Assembly (NCBI GenBank): GCA_964602985.1
Contig: CAZRTJ010000018.1
Span: 11,813 to 75,812, forward strand
Length of the DNA: 64,000 nucleotides
From: CAYZJB01 sp964602985
GTDB taxonomy: Bacteria; CLD3; SB21
Reading direction: 5' to 3'
Part shown: one piece after another, positions 50,687 through 58,883 of the stretch
Layout of the letters: every line of letters starts with the position of its first letter
How positions within the stretch are numbered: the first letter of the stretch is position 1
Notes under the pieces: generated by a model
The model's input: the letters and a program-made list of their open reading frames with translations, nothing else
The model's database searches: none
What the model was told of the DNA's origin: nothing
Made by a program: the position numbers and the translations under genes

Positions 50687-51333
50687 TTCAGGCCGCGATC
50701 TTTGACATGGACGGTTTGCTCATCGATTCGGAGCCGCTCTGGCGCATGGCCGAGAAGGAGGCGCTGGGTCGGGTCGGATTTCGACTCACGGATGAAATGT
50801 GCGAAGAGGCGGTGGGTCTGCGAGTCCATGAGGTCGTTCATCACTGGTATCGTCACGAACCCTGGCCGGATGCGGATTTGCCGGCGCTGGAACGTGAGAT
50901 TGTCGGACGGATGAATCATCTGATCCGGACGCAGGGAAAACCGATGGCCGGCGCGCATGAGGTCGTCGATTTTTTTTGGAAGAGCGGAATTCCTATCGCC
51001 CTGGCCTCCTCGTCGCATCGCGTACTCATGGACGCCTTTCTTACGACGTCGGGACTCGCAAGCAAGTTTGCCGTCGTTCATTCCGCCGAACAGGAAGAAT
51101 ATGGCAAGGCGCATCCGGCAGTGTTTCTGTCGGCCGCGCGGTTGCTCGGTGTGCCGCCGCAGGATTGCCTGGTCTTTGAAGACTCGCCCAACGGAGTGAT
51201 CGCCGCCCGCGCCGCGCGCATGAAGGTCGTGGCTGTGCCGGAAAAAAATAATCGATCGGAATACGCGACGGCGCACCTCGTACTCCGTTCTCTTGCCGAG
51301 TGGTCAGCAGGGCACTGGGAGCGTCTGCGATGA
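50683..51333 (+). CDS. HAD-superfamily phosphatase, HxpB/YniC-like
   Basis: A 216-residue beta-phosphoglucomutase-type HAD hydrolase: motif I FDMDGLLIDSE (nucleophile first Asp), motif II LASSS, motif III Lys in YGKAHP, and motif IV FEDSPNG. MDGLLIDSEPLW is typical of sugar-phosphate phosphatases such as YniC. Start GTG 50683 overlaps the DUF190 stop (GTGA). Confidence 0.88.
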   Translation: MIQAAIFDMDGLLIDSEPLWRMAEKEALGRVGFRLTDEMCEEAVGLRVHEVVHHWYRHEPWPDADLPALEREIVGRMNHLIRTQGKPMAGAHEVVDFFWKSGIPIALASSSHRVLMDAFLTTSGLASKFAVVHSAEQEEYGKAHPAVFLSAARLLGVPPQDCLVFEDSPNGVIAARAARMKVVAVPEKNNRSEYATAHLVLRSLAEWSAGHWERLR

Positions 51334-51839
51334 TTCCGCGAATGCTCGGTCGTCTGCTGCAAGGTCTGACGCTTTGCGGGCTTATTGTTTTTTCCTTTTG
51401 GCTGATCGGTTTCTTGATGCCGTACTACAATATCCGGAATTCATTCGACGTGCGCGCCTCTCAGCGGATCGTCTTCGGACGATGGACGGATCTTCGTTCC
51501 AGTGGTGAGTGGAATACGCGCCTGACGAAGATTCGCGCCCCTTTTCCGTGGCAGATGACCGGGAGGGACAGCGCCGACGTCGACGAAACGTGGACAGTGG
51601 TCGAGGTGTTTCCGCCCGATTCGCTCGTGCTTCTATCGGTTCGGGACGAGGTTCATATGCAACATCGGATTCGCGTGGAAGCGCTGGACTCCGCCCATTC
51701 GCGAGTTCGCCGTACGGTGCGTGTGTTTCCTCACGGAGCGTGGTTTGATTCGTGGTTTTTTTTTATCAAATCGCGCTACGAATCGGACGTCTACCGGGAC
51801 GACGACGATTTGCGGGCCTTCGTCGAGCGAGGCGGGTAA
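51330..51839 (+). CDS. Membrane-anchored protein, possible SRPBCC-like domain
   Basis: A 169-residue protein with one N-terminal transmembrane helix (about 9-33) and a soluble domain of mixed strands containing VRASQRIVFGRWTDLRSSGEWNTRL and later VRRTVRVFPHGAWF. The pattern of strand, Trp and long C-terminal helix suggests a polyketide-cyclase/SRPBCC fold, but this is weak. The ATG overlaps the HAD stop (ATGA), so the two are coupled. Its last 49 bases overlap the converging sigma factor gene. Confidence 0.55.
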   Translation: MIPRMLGRLLQGLTLCGLIVFSFWLIGFLMPYYNIRNSFDVRASQRIVFGRWTDLRSSGEWNTRLTKIRAPFPWQMTGRDSADVDETWTVVEVFPPDSLVLLSVRDEVHMQHRIRVEALDSAHSRVRRTVRVFPHGAWFDSWFFFIKSRYESDVYRDDDDLRAFVERGG

Positions 51840-52435
51840 TCCGGTTTTGATTTCTTCAACGGCTTGATGGAATGGACCGCGCGTTTCTGACAGCAACAGC
51901 AGGCGTGAGGCTGATAGTCGATGAGACTCCCGAGATGATCAAAGTCAAAATGACAACACTCCAGCAAGAGTTCTTTTAACATTTCTCGGCCCCGTTGCAC
52001 GCGGGATTTCGCACCCGAAAACGAAATTCCCAGTGTCTGGGCGAGTTCCCTCTGTGACAGATTTTCCAGTTCCGTCTTGCGAATGGCATCGCGGTAAGTG
52101 TCGGGCAATCGGTCGATCATCGCCTGCAGTGACAGACCGAGTTTGTGATACGCATCGCCCGCTTCGGCATCCTGCGCCAGCTGTTCGACGTCCAAATCCG
52201 TTTCGACTCGCTTCTTCTGATGATCGGCGATCGCGTTGCGCGTGATGGAATACAGCCATGATTCGATGCGATCCGACGAGCGCAGCTGATCGATGCGGAG
52301 ATGAATTTTCAGAAACACATCATGCAGAATGTCATCGGCTGCTTGATCGTCCCGAACACGACTGCGAATGAAAGCGCGCAAACGCCCGTGCAGGTCCCGG
52401 TACAATCGGTCAATGACTGCGGAATGATTTTCCAT
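51791..52435 (-). CDS. ECF-type RNA polymerase sigma factor, SigZ-like
   Basis: A 214-residue sigma factor: region 2 (RAFIRSRVRDDQAADDILHDVFLKIH), region 4 (RLPDTYRDAIRKTELENLSQRELAQTLGISFSGAKSRVQRGREML) and a C-terminal extension with CCHFDFDHLGSLIDYQPHACCCC. The Cys-rich tail is typical of SigZ-type ECF factors and suggests metal or redox sensing in place of an anti-sigma factor, which is not adjacent. Start at 52435 (MENHSAVIDRL); the frame runs open to 52636 without support. The last 20 residues are a basic Ser/Lys tail. Confidence 0.9.
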   Translation of the reverse strand: MENHSAVIDRLYRDLHGRLRAFIRSRVRDDQAADDILHDVFLKIHLRIDQLRSSDRIESWLYSITRNAIADHQKKRVETDLDVEQLAQDAEAGDAYHKLGLSLQAMIDRLPDTYRDAIRKTELENLSQRELAQTLGISFSGAKSRVQRGREMLKELLLECCHFDFDHLGSLIDYQPHACCCCQKRAVHSIKPLKKSKPDYPPRSTKARKSSSSR

Positions 52436-52484
52436 CGTGCGACTCGTATTTCCCGGAAACATAACAGATGCTGTCATCAGAATC

Positions 52485-52518
52485 AAAGCCCCCGGGTCGG
52501 ATACCGGAGGCTTTTTTT
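52485..52518. terminator. Hairpin between sigma factor and Cys-rich small gene
   Basis: AAAGCCCCCGG with CCGGAGGCTTT around GTCGGATA, one mismatch, then T-rich on the + strand and TTTGATT on the - strand. On the - strand it would end the transcript of the DUF5916 gene and the small gene before sigZ. Confidence 0.55.
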
Positions 52519-52523
52519 GCAGA

Positions 52524-52694
52524 TCACGACTTCTTCGTGCGCCTGGTGACAGGTGGAGGATCGAAGAAACCGTCCGTGCGAACCAGCAAGCGCGGCCTAT
52601 CCCGACGCCTCCGGTCGTCACATCGTCCCGGTACATAACGGAGAGTCAGACAGCAACTCTCCATGAGTTGTTCGGTGCAGGCTTGCAACTTCAT
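52524..52694 (-). CDS. Small Cys-rich basic protein
   Basis: A 56-residue protein starting MKLQACTEQLMESCCLTL with four Cys in the first 30 residues and a basic Arg-rich C-terminal half. It has an almost ideal ribosome site, AAGGAGG four bases before ATG 52694, and begins 14 bases after the DUF5916 stop. No family recognised. The Cys placement hints at metal binding and the neighbouring SigZ-like factor also has a Cys-rich tail; a link is only suggested by position. Confidence 0.5.
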   Translation of the reverse strand: MKLQACTEQLMESCCLTLRYVPGRCDDRRRRDRPRLLVRTDGFFDPPPVTRRTKKS

Positions 52695-52708
52695 AACGCC
52701 TCCTTGGG

Positions 52709-54841
52709 TTACCATGTAAATGTTCGATTGATCTTGAGAGCAATTGCTTGACGATCCGTCACCGTCCGTCGTGGCTCCGAGTCTCGATTCTCGGATTGGC
52801 CAAACCGATTGAACACGAGGTACACATAGCTTCCGGATCCGTATTCCCAGGACAAGGTCAGGTTCAACAGTGGGCTTGCCTCTCTGAGCCCGTCATCCGA
52901 AGGAGTGGTCGCGCGGTCTTGCTGGGCCACGGCGCGGATGTTGATGCGGTCGGTGAGGTTATACTCAATCTTCCCGCGATGGATCGCTTGTCGGTACGGC
53001 GCTTGATACGCGGAGCCGTGAATGCGGACGTAAGCAAGAGAGTAGCCGATGAGCCACTTCGCCGTGATCTTCACCTGCGATTCTGCCTGCACGCTGTGCG
53101 TGGACGCCCCGCGAACGGGTTGGTTGTCGTAGTTGACCTTGAAGCCGATTTGTTTGGAATAATCGGACTTCACACCCGTCATCACGATGTGTCGACGATC
53201 GGCTACGAGAACAAACGAGCCGATGGCGTCCCAATACACGCGACGCGTTCCGAAACCCTCCTCGTCCCGGTAACGAAAAAATTTTCTCGTCGGCGGCAAC
53301 CAATACAACTCCAGATCGAGGTTTCCTATCGTCTCCATCGGATGAATAGTCACCAGGGACAACAGGTGAGGAATGTGAAAACGGTTTCCGGGGTCCGTTT
53401 GGAGGTCGCGCGTTGAATTCTGATAGCCGACTGTCCACTTGCGCAGGAGTCCGTCCGAACGATACCACGTGTACTTCGCCCATGAATCGATAAGGATTTC
53501 GTTGGAGAGGGTGTTGAATCCGACAATGTTCGGATTGTAATCCTTCGTTTTGTAATGGGTCCACACGCCGGCCTGGAGCTCCCGTGTGATCCACTTGATG
53601 GAATTGACCGATTCAAATTCATTGCGTCCCGACATCGGTCGATTGATTGTGCCAAACCACGTATAGGCCGTCAGGCGCTTGTCGAGGAACCACGTGCGGA
53701 GATGCGTGGTGATATTGTAGTCGGTGCGTCCCGTGTCGCGTCGCGCCCCGGTGATCAACTCCAGGTGATATTTTGTGTTGTCCGTGTAGCGAAGGTCCGC
53801 CATCGCCCAGTCGCTCTGATCTTTTGCACGAACCCAGGTGGCATCGTATTTCAAATGACCCGCAACCTGACGCGTCTTCAGACCGACGGCGATGTCCGAA
53901 ATGTTGCGGGTGTTGACGGCCAAGCCCTGGTAGAGGTCGCTGGATTCTGTGAAGAAAGGGCGCTTTTCAGGATATTCGGTCGGCAAGTCGGACACGTTGA
54001 TCACCTCGTTGTCGGTTTCGAGTTGAGCGTAGTCGGGATGGACCGTTGCGAGGATGGTCAGGGAGGAGAATGGCCGAAATTTCAGCTCACCACCGCCTTT
54101 GATCGTTCTCGCCGATCGGTGCAGAACCGCGTCGTTTTCCTGAGCGGAATAGAAATACGGTGTCCATGCGAACGGACGCGCCTTGTGAATTCCCTCCAGG
54201 CCGCGTAGAAGGTCAAAACGGGAAATGCGATAGGGCTCGTTCGGGTCGGCGAGGTGACTGAGACTGGTTTCCTGTTTCTGCGCGAATCGTCGTACCGCCA
54301 GAAATCCCCAATCCTGCCGCGGGGCTTGTTGGAATGGGAGCGTGCTCAGTGGAATCTGGATTTCCACGGTCCATTCGCTGTCGGACACGGCGGTTTGTCG
54401 ATCGAAGATGCCGTCCCACTTTGCGTCCCAATTGCCGGCCGCATCGAGGATACCATCGACGACGGCGTTGACGGGGTTGACCGCGAAGTAATACGCAACA
54501 TTTCCATTGCGCAGCGGGTCGAGCAGAAAGATCACGTGATCGCCGTCTTGGACCACCGCGGCATCCCGTTTACCCTGACTGGCCTTGATGGTGTGAGAAG
54601 GTTGCATCATCCGGGCGGCCAGGTAGAGGTTGTCGGAATCGTACAGAAAGAAAACCTCTGTACGAACCGAAGCCGGGGCCAGAACCTCGGGCTCAAATTG
54701 TCTGAAGTCGGCGACCACGCGCCCCGATTCCCAGATCGATTCAATCCGGCCGTCCACGACCGGCTTTTCGACCGCGACGGCCGCGTCAGGGTGTCCCGCC
54801 CACGCCGTGGGTACCGTCAGAAGAAAAATCAAAGCTTTCAT
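52709..54841 (-). CDS. Exported CBM9-like/DUF5916 outer-membrane barrel protein
   Basis: A 710-residue protein: signal peptide (MKALIFLLTVPTAWAG), an N-terminal CBM9/DOMON-type sugar-binding-like domain (about 20-205: VDGRIESIWESG, DSDNLYLAARM, DGDHVIFLLDP, WTVEIQIPLSTLPF) and a long DUF5916 beta-barrel region to the C-terminus, which ends in Trp, as outer-membrane barrels often end in an aromatic residue. Related proteins occur in FCB bacteria and proteobacteria with hydrolytic lifestyles; transport or binding of polysaccharide fragments is a guess. Start at 54841; the frame extends to 54898 without signal-like sequence. Confidence 0.8.
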   Translation of the reverse strand: MKALIFLLTVPTAWAGHPDAAVAVEKPVVDGRIESIWESGRVVADFRQFEPEVLAPASVRTEVFFLYDSDNLYLAARMMQPSHTIKASQGKRDAAVVQDGDHVIFLLDPLRNGNVAYYFAVNPVNAVVDGILDAAGNWDAKWDGIFDRQTAVSDSEWTVEIQIPLSTLPFQQAPRQDWGFLAVRRFAQKQETSLSHLADPNEPYRISRFDLLRGLEGIHKARPFAWTPYFYSAQENDAVLHRSARTIKGGGELKFRPFSSLTILATVHPDYAQLETDNEVINVSDLPTEYPEKRPFFTESSDLYQGLAVNTRNISDIAVGLKTRQVAGHLKYDATWVRAKDQSDWAMADLRYTDNTKYHLELITGARRDTGRTDYNITTHLRTWFLDKRLTAYTWFGTINRPMSGRNEFESVNSIKWITRELQAGVWTHYKTKDYNPNIVGFNTLSNEILIDSWAKYTWYRSDGLLRKWTVGYQNSTRDLQTDPGNRFHIPHLLSLVTIHPMETIGNLDLELYWLPPTRKFFRYRDEEGFGTRRVYWDAIGSFVLVADRRHIVMTGVKSDYSKQIGFKVNYDNQPVRGASTHSVQAESQVKITAKWLIGYSLAYVRIHGSAYQAPYRQAIHRGKIEYNLTDRINIRAVAQQDRATTPSDDGLREASPLLNLTLSWEYGSGSYVYLVFNRFGQSENRDSEPRRTVTDRQAIALKINRTFTW

Positions 54842-54939
54842 GTTGCGTCTCCTGTTTGGTTCTGCAGGATAGACTGCAGAGGGTCCAAAAAGACGCAAAT
54901 GGGCCGGGGCGAAACGGCGGTCTTTATCCGAAACTCACG

Positions 54940-54989
54940 CTTTACGTATAGTATTACTATTTGTAAAGCGACACTTTACAAATAGTAAT
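54940..54989. promoter_or_regulatory. Perfect 16-bp inverted repeat upstream of the DUF4143 ATPase
   Basis: ATTACTATTTGTAAAG (54953-54968), CGACA, CTTTACAAATAGTAAT (54974-54989). A third, degenerate half (CTTTACGTATAGTATT) starts at 54940. It lies 34 bases before the gene and is AT-rich in a GC-rich setting; operator or mobility-related. Confidence 0.65.
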
Positions 54990-55023
54990 TGACTTTATCG
55001 GGAGGTTGCTGTAGGTTGCTCGC

Positions 55024-56205
55024 ATGACAACCATCTCTCGGAGAATGTGCGCAGCTTTGCAAAGTCATCTTTCTGCGCGGCAGGTGACGGTTTTGACGGG
55101 CATGAGGCGATCCGGAAAGACGACGCTGGTTCGCTGGCTACTGGACAAGGTGACCGGTCCCCGGGCGTATTTCGATCTCGAGCGTGCAGACAATCGGATC
55201 CTGTTTTCCGAGAAGAACTACGACAATATCATACTGGCCCTGGAAGCCCAGGGAATATCCTTTCAGAAAAAGGTAACGATTGCGATAGACGAAATCCAAA
55301 TGCTGCCGGAGATCGCCAGCGTCATCAAATACTTGTACGATCACTATCCCATCAAGTTCATCGTGACCGGGTCGAGTTCGTACTATCTTCGCGGGCATTT
55401 CAGTGAATCTCTGGCTGGTAGAAAGAAAATCTTTGAATTGGCCACGTTGGATTTTGACGAATTTCTGACGTTTCGGGGAGTGGAACACGTCCCCGCTCGA
55501 TTTCCTTCCCCGCATTTTCTTCCGGCCGAGTATGAGCGACTGAAGAAGCGATACGACGAGTATATCCGCTTTGGTGGATTTCCAGAGGTGGTGCTGGAGA
55601 GAAAGATGGCCAGCAAGAAAGATCTGCTGCGTGATATTTTGGATTCGTACATCAAGATCGACGTTCGCACGTTCACAGATTTTACGAACATTCAAAACAT
55701 CTACCGATTGTTGAAGATTCTCGGTTCGCGCGCCGCTACGAGATTGGATTATACCAAAATTGCCTCCCTGACCGGGTTGTCGCGCCCAACCATTTACAAT
55801 TATTTCGAATTATTCGAACACACCTACCTCCTGATTCGTATTCCGGTCCATGCCGAACATCCAGACCGTGAAATCGTGAAAGCGCCCAAGCTGTTCTTTA
55901 CGGACAACGGCATACTGAACACGCTTGCGGACGTTGGCAGCGGCGTCCAATTCGAAAATGCAGTCTTCAACCAGCTTCGCCGCTTCGGCTCCATACGCTA
56001 TTATTCGCGCAAAACCGGTCAGGAGATTGATTTTATCGTAGATGGGAAAATAGCCGTTGAAGCAAAGGAAACGGCGGGAGAATTTGATCTCAAGAACGTG
56101 AAGAAATTGTCCAAGAACCTGTCCATCGCGAAAAATCTCGTCATTTTTCGCCATCCGCTGCGAGACGTGACGCGGGACTTTGTCTGGGGTGGAGATTTGC
56201 GGTGA
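55024..56205 (+). CDS. AAA ATPase of the DUF4143 family
   Basis: A 393-residue protein: AAA_14 P-loop TGMRRSGKTTLVRWLL, Walker B IAIDEIQMLPE, sensor FIVTGSSSYYL, a winged-helix-like part and a C-terminal DUF4143 domain with the nuclease-like RKTGQEIDFIVDGKIAVEAK. These proteins are common in mobile or defence contexts but function is not well established. ATG 55024 follows a GGGAGG box 16 bases upstream, so spacing is loose. It meets the leftward arsC gene with only 4 bases between stops. Confidence 0.88.
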   Translation: MTTISRRMCAALQSHLSARQVTVLTGMRRSGKTTLVRWLLDKVTGPRAYFDLERADNRILFSEKNYDNIILALEAQGISFQKKVTIAIDEIQMLPEIASVIKYLYDHYPIKFIVTGSSSYYLRGHFSESLAGRKKIFELATLDFDEFLTFRGVEHVPARFPSPHFLPAEYERLKKRYDEYIRFGGFPEVVLERKMASKKDLLRDILDSYIKIDVRTFTDFTNIQNIYRLLKILGSRAATRLDYTKIASLTGLSRPTIYNYFELFEHTYLLIRIPVHAEHPDREIVKAPKLFFTDNGILNTLADVGSGVQFENAVFNQLRRFGSIRYYSRKTGQEIDFIVDGKIAVEAKETAGEFDLKNVKKLSKNLSIAKNLVIFRHPLRDVTRDFVWGGDLR

Positions 56206-56209
56206 AAAC

Positions 56210-56629
56210 TCAGCCGCGAAGGTTGCTCAGGTAGAATTCGTAAAACCGGGCTTTGATTTCGTCGCGAATCCGTCGGAATTCGCCGAGGACATGATCTTCG
56301 CTTCCGGTAACTTCTGCCGGATCATCGAACCCGATGTGCAGGCGGTTCTTGACGTCGCCCACAAAAACCGGACAGTTTTCCTGCGCGTGGCCGCAGACGG
56401 TGATGACGTAGTCGAATGACTGCTGAACAAACAGGTCGGTAGATTTGGGAAAATTTCGGCTGAGATCGATTCCGATTTCTCTCATGACCTGGACAGCCTT
56501 CGGATGGACGGACGCGGAGGGCTTCGTGCCGGCGGAGAATACCTGGAGTGAGAGGTCGAAGGATTTTAGGAAACCTTCCGCCATCTGACTGCGGCAGGAG
56601 TTTCCGGTACACAGGATTAGAATTCGCAT
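56210..56629 (-). CDS. arsC: Arsenate reductase, LMW-phosphatase (thioredoxin-coupled) type
   Basis: A 139-residue protein: ILILCTGNSCRSQMAEG with the catalytic Cys-x5-Arg-type loop, Cys in TVCGHAQENCPVF forming the disulfide relay, and DDPAEVTGSED. This is the ArsC group reduced by thioredoxin, converting arsenate to arsenite. ATG 56629 has AAGGAGA six bases upstream. No arsR or efflux gene is next to it. Confidence 0.9.
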   Translation of the reverse strand: MRILILCTGNSCRSQMAEGFLKSFDLSLQVFSAGTKPSASVHPKAVQVMREIGIDLSRNFPKSTDLFVQQSFDYVITVCGHAQENCPVFVGDVKNRLHIGFDDPAEVTGSEDHVLGEFRRIRDEIKARFYEFYLSNLRG

Positions 56630-56805
56630 ATTGTCTCCTTGGTAGGAGAACATATCCAGAGCGGATGTTTATTGCAATGCGTTCATTTTGAGGTGTTTGC
56701 GATCTCAAAAAGAATGTGGGTAAGCGGCCTGACGGTGGGGAATTAAGAATAGGGTCTGTCGGGTGTTACATGTCAGTATCGCTGTTTGTTAATTATTGTT
56801 AGATA

Positions 56806-56834
56806 TTGCATACGTGTAAATATAATAATATTAT
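56806..56834 (+). promoter_or_regulatory. Sigma70-like promoter of the Fic gene
   Basis: TTGCAT (56806-56811), 17-base spacer, TATTAT (56829-56834), in an AT-rich gap (56700-56900). Two related stretches, TTTGTTAATTATTGTTA and TTTGTTGTTAATTGTTAC, flank it and could be regulator sites. Confidence 0.5.
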
Positions 56835-56901
56835 GAATATAGACCGATTTGTTGTTAATTGTTACAAGTAGACTCGTCAAATAACAAGATTATTGTCAAT
56901 C

Positions 56902-58062
56902 ATGTCGGCCTTTGAGCATAAAGAATTGCGGTTGGTGGAACCTGCATTTGCATCTCCGCTGACCGATCTGATCATCGAACTGGATCATCTTCGTAAAAAG
57001 AGATTAAGCGGTTCGACCATGCCTTGGATATTTTTTCAGCTCAAGGACATTTTTCATTTGTTTGAGAGCATAGGATCGGCCCGGATCGAAGGCAATAACA
57101 CGACCGTGGCCGAGTATATCGAATCCAGATTGCAGGGGAGAAAATCGCGGAAGCCGAACATTGTAGAGATCGAGAACATGGAAAGGGCCATGGAATTCGT
57201 CGACGCGAACATTGAAACAAAAGATGTCAATCGCGCATTTATTAGCGAACTTCACAAATTGGTGGTCAAGGGGTTGCTTCCTCCGCCGGATGGGGAAGGC
57301 GACAAAACGCCGGGATGGTACCGCGAGCATCCGGTCGCCATTGCAAAATCCGCCCACGTGCCGCCTCCGACTCGGAACCAGATCGAGGGATACATGGATG
57401 AATTGACGGCGTTTATTGCGCGCGAGGATGCGCCCAAATACGATTTGATGAAAACCGCCATCGCCCATCACCGCTTTATGTGGATCCATCCTTTTGCAAA
57501 TGGGAACGGCAGAACCGGACGGTTGCTAACCTATGCCTTACTCGTCAAGCAAGGATTTGCCATTTCCAAAGGCCGCATCGTAAATCCTACGGCGGTATTC
57601 TGTATCAGCCGGCAGGAATACTATGACTTTCTTGCACAGGCAGACAGTGGCACGGATGAAGGACTCTTGCGATGGTGCCGCTACGTTCTTTCGGGGCTCA
57701 AAAACGAGATCGAAAAAATCGACCGGCTTCTCGATCACGCATACCTCGAAAAAGAAATATTGATACCGGCCTTGTTACTGTCTCTGAGCCATAAACAGAT
57801 CACAGAACTTGAATTCCGCATTCTCGAAAAGTCCATCCGGGCAAAGGAACAGTTGATCCAGGCGGCTGATGTGCGTGAACTGATCCCGGGAACACTCCCT
57901 CAGGGAATTTCACGGGTTATTCGAAATTTGATTGAGAAGAAAATGCTTTGGCCGGTAGCAGAAAATCGCCGTAAGTATCATATCCGGTTTGATAATAATT
58001 ACTTGTTGCGAAGCGTCATAGAGATGCTCGACAAAAGAGATTTCATGTCGGTGAAGGACTGA
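56902..58062 (+). CDS. Fic family protein (AMPylator)
   Basis: A 386-residue Fic protein: an N-terminal Fic_N-like part with SARIEGN, fitting the inhibitory S/TxxxE(G/N) helix, the Fic core motif HPFANGNGRTGR (catalytic His and nucleotide-binding Arg), and a C-terminal winged helix (about 300-386). Such proteins transfer AMP to protein targets and often regulate themselves. Class II by helix position. ATG 56902 is chosen; TTG 56893 adds three residues. Base composition upstream is much more AT-rich than the window, a possible sign of transfer. Confidence 0.9.
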   Translation: MSAFEHKELRLVEPAFASPLTDLIIELDHLRKKRLSGSTMPWIFFQLKDIFHLFESIGSARIEGNNTTVAEYIESRLQGRKSRKPNIVEIENMERAMEFVDANIETKDVNRAFISELHKLVVKGLLPPPDGEGDKTPGWYREHPVAIAKSAHVPPPTRNQIEGYMDELTAFIAREDAPKYDLMKTAIAHHRFMWIHPFANGNGRTGRLLTYALLVKQGFAISKGRIVNPTAVFCISRQEYYDFLAQADSGTDEGLLRWCRYVLSGLKNEIEKIDRLLDHAYLEKEILIPALLLSLSHKQITELEFRILEKSIRAKEQLIQAADVRELIPGTLPQGISRVIRNLIEKKMLWPVAENRRKYHIRFDNNYLLRSVIEMLDKRDFMSVKD

Positions 58063-58408
58063 GGCCTCCTGGGCATCAGAGCTGGCTTCTCGCTAGGCGA
58101 TACTGCGGAAGCCCGACGCGAACGCCTGAGGGTGAACGGTTGATACAATCTGAATGAACTTCCCTCTTGTCACGTAATGGGCTATCACATGGACTGTCGC
58201 TATCCGCTCTGGTTTTTTCGAGTCCTCCGGCCGCCAAGGAGATTGGGGAAGTGATTGGCCAAGGGATACGTTGCGCGATCTGGATACCCTATTTCCTCCG
58301 GTCAAGACGCGTGGACGCCACCTTTATCCGCTGATCGTGGCGGGTAGCCGAGTCTGGATCAGTAATTTTGCTTGCACATACAAATAAAAACACGTATCGT
58401 TGGGGGTC
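58063..58408. other. Intergenic region with marR promoter and operator
   Basis: 346 bases. No convincing gene: a 70-codon leftward frame (58093-58305) has no recognised domain. Near the end are the promoter TTGCAC (58372-58377), N17, TATCGT (58395-58400), and an 18-base element TGCTTGCACATACAAATA (58369-58386) overlapping the -35 box, which in reverse orientation matches a site before the NmrA gene at 14 of 18 positions. Confidence 0.5.
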
Positions 58409-58840
58409 ATGAACAACGAGTCTAATCCCTTCTGCCAATGTCTGTACTATTCGGTGAACGCACTGTCCCGCGTCATGACGAAAATGGCGGAGGAGGAATT
58501 TGCCTTCACGGGTCTTTCACCGTCTCACGGATTCCTGCTCATGTCGGTCAACAAAAGGCCGGGAATCCAACCGGGGGTACTCGCCACGCAACTGATGCTC
58601 ACGCCGTCGACGATCACGCGGCTCATAGAGAAACTCGAATCCAAGCGACTCGTCGAGCGAATCTCATCAGGGAAAACTATTCAGGTTCAATCCACGCCGG
58701 CCGGCAAAGGCCTGCAACAGGATTTGGAAAAAGCCTGGCGTGCTCTCTATGAGCGATACGCCAAGGTCCTGGGCAAAGGCCAGTCAACAGACATCACGAG
58801 TCATCTGTACGACGCCGTTCAGCAGCTTCAGAAGGAATAA
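58409..58840 (+). CDS. MarR family transcriptional regulator
   Basis: A 143-residue winged-helix regulator: dimerisation helices at both ends and the DNA-binding part GVLATQLMLTPSTITRLIEKLESKRLVERI (recognition helix PSTITRLIEKLE) with a wing SSGKTIQVQSTP. ATG 58409 is chosen over TTG 58400. It controls itself and probably the following two oxidoreductase genes, since near-identical operator-like sites lie before both marR and the next gene. Possible ligand: an electrophile or aromatic compound, by analogy with the family. Confidence 0.9.
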   Translation: MNNESNPFCQCLYYSVNALSRVMTKMAEEEFAFTGLSPSHGFLLMSVNKRPGIQPGVLATQLMLTPSTITRLIEKLESKRLVERISSGKTIQVQSTPAGKGLQQDLEKAWRALYERYAKVLGKGQSTDITSHLYDAVQQLQKE

Positions 58841-58853
58841 TTTTTTTCTTTAG

Positions 58854-58871
58854 TAGTTGTATGCACAAACA
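58854..58871 (+). promoter_or_regulatory. Likely MarR operator before the NmrA-like gene
   Basis: TAGTTGTATGCACAAACA; its reverse-orientation partner at 58369-58386 shares 14 of 18 bases (consensus TAnTTGTATGnnCAAnCA). It ends directly before the ribosome site. Confidence 0.55.
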
Positions 58872-58883
58872 AAGGAGTAGCGT

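Noticed and set aside
58093..58305. A 70-codon leftward frame before marR
   Set aside because: No ribosome site, no recognised domain, and it lies in a gap where one would expect promoter sequence.
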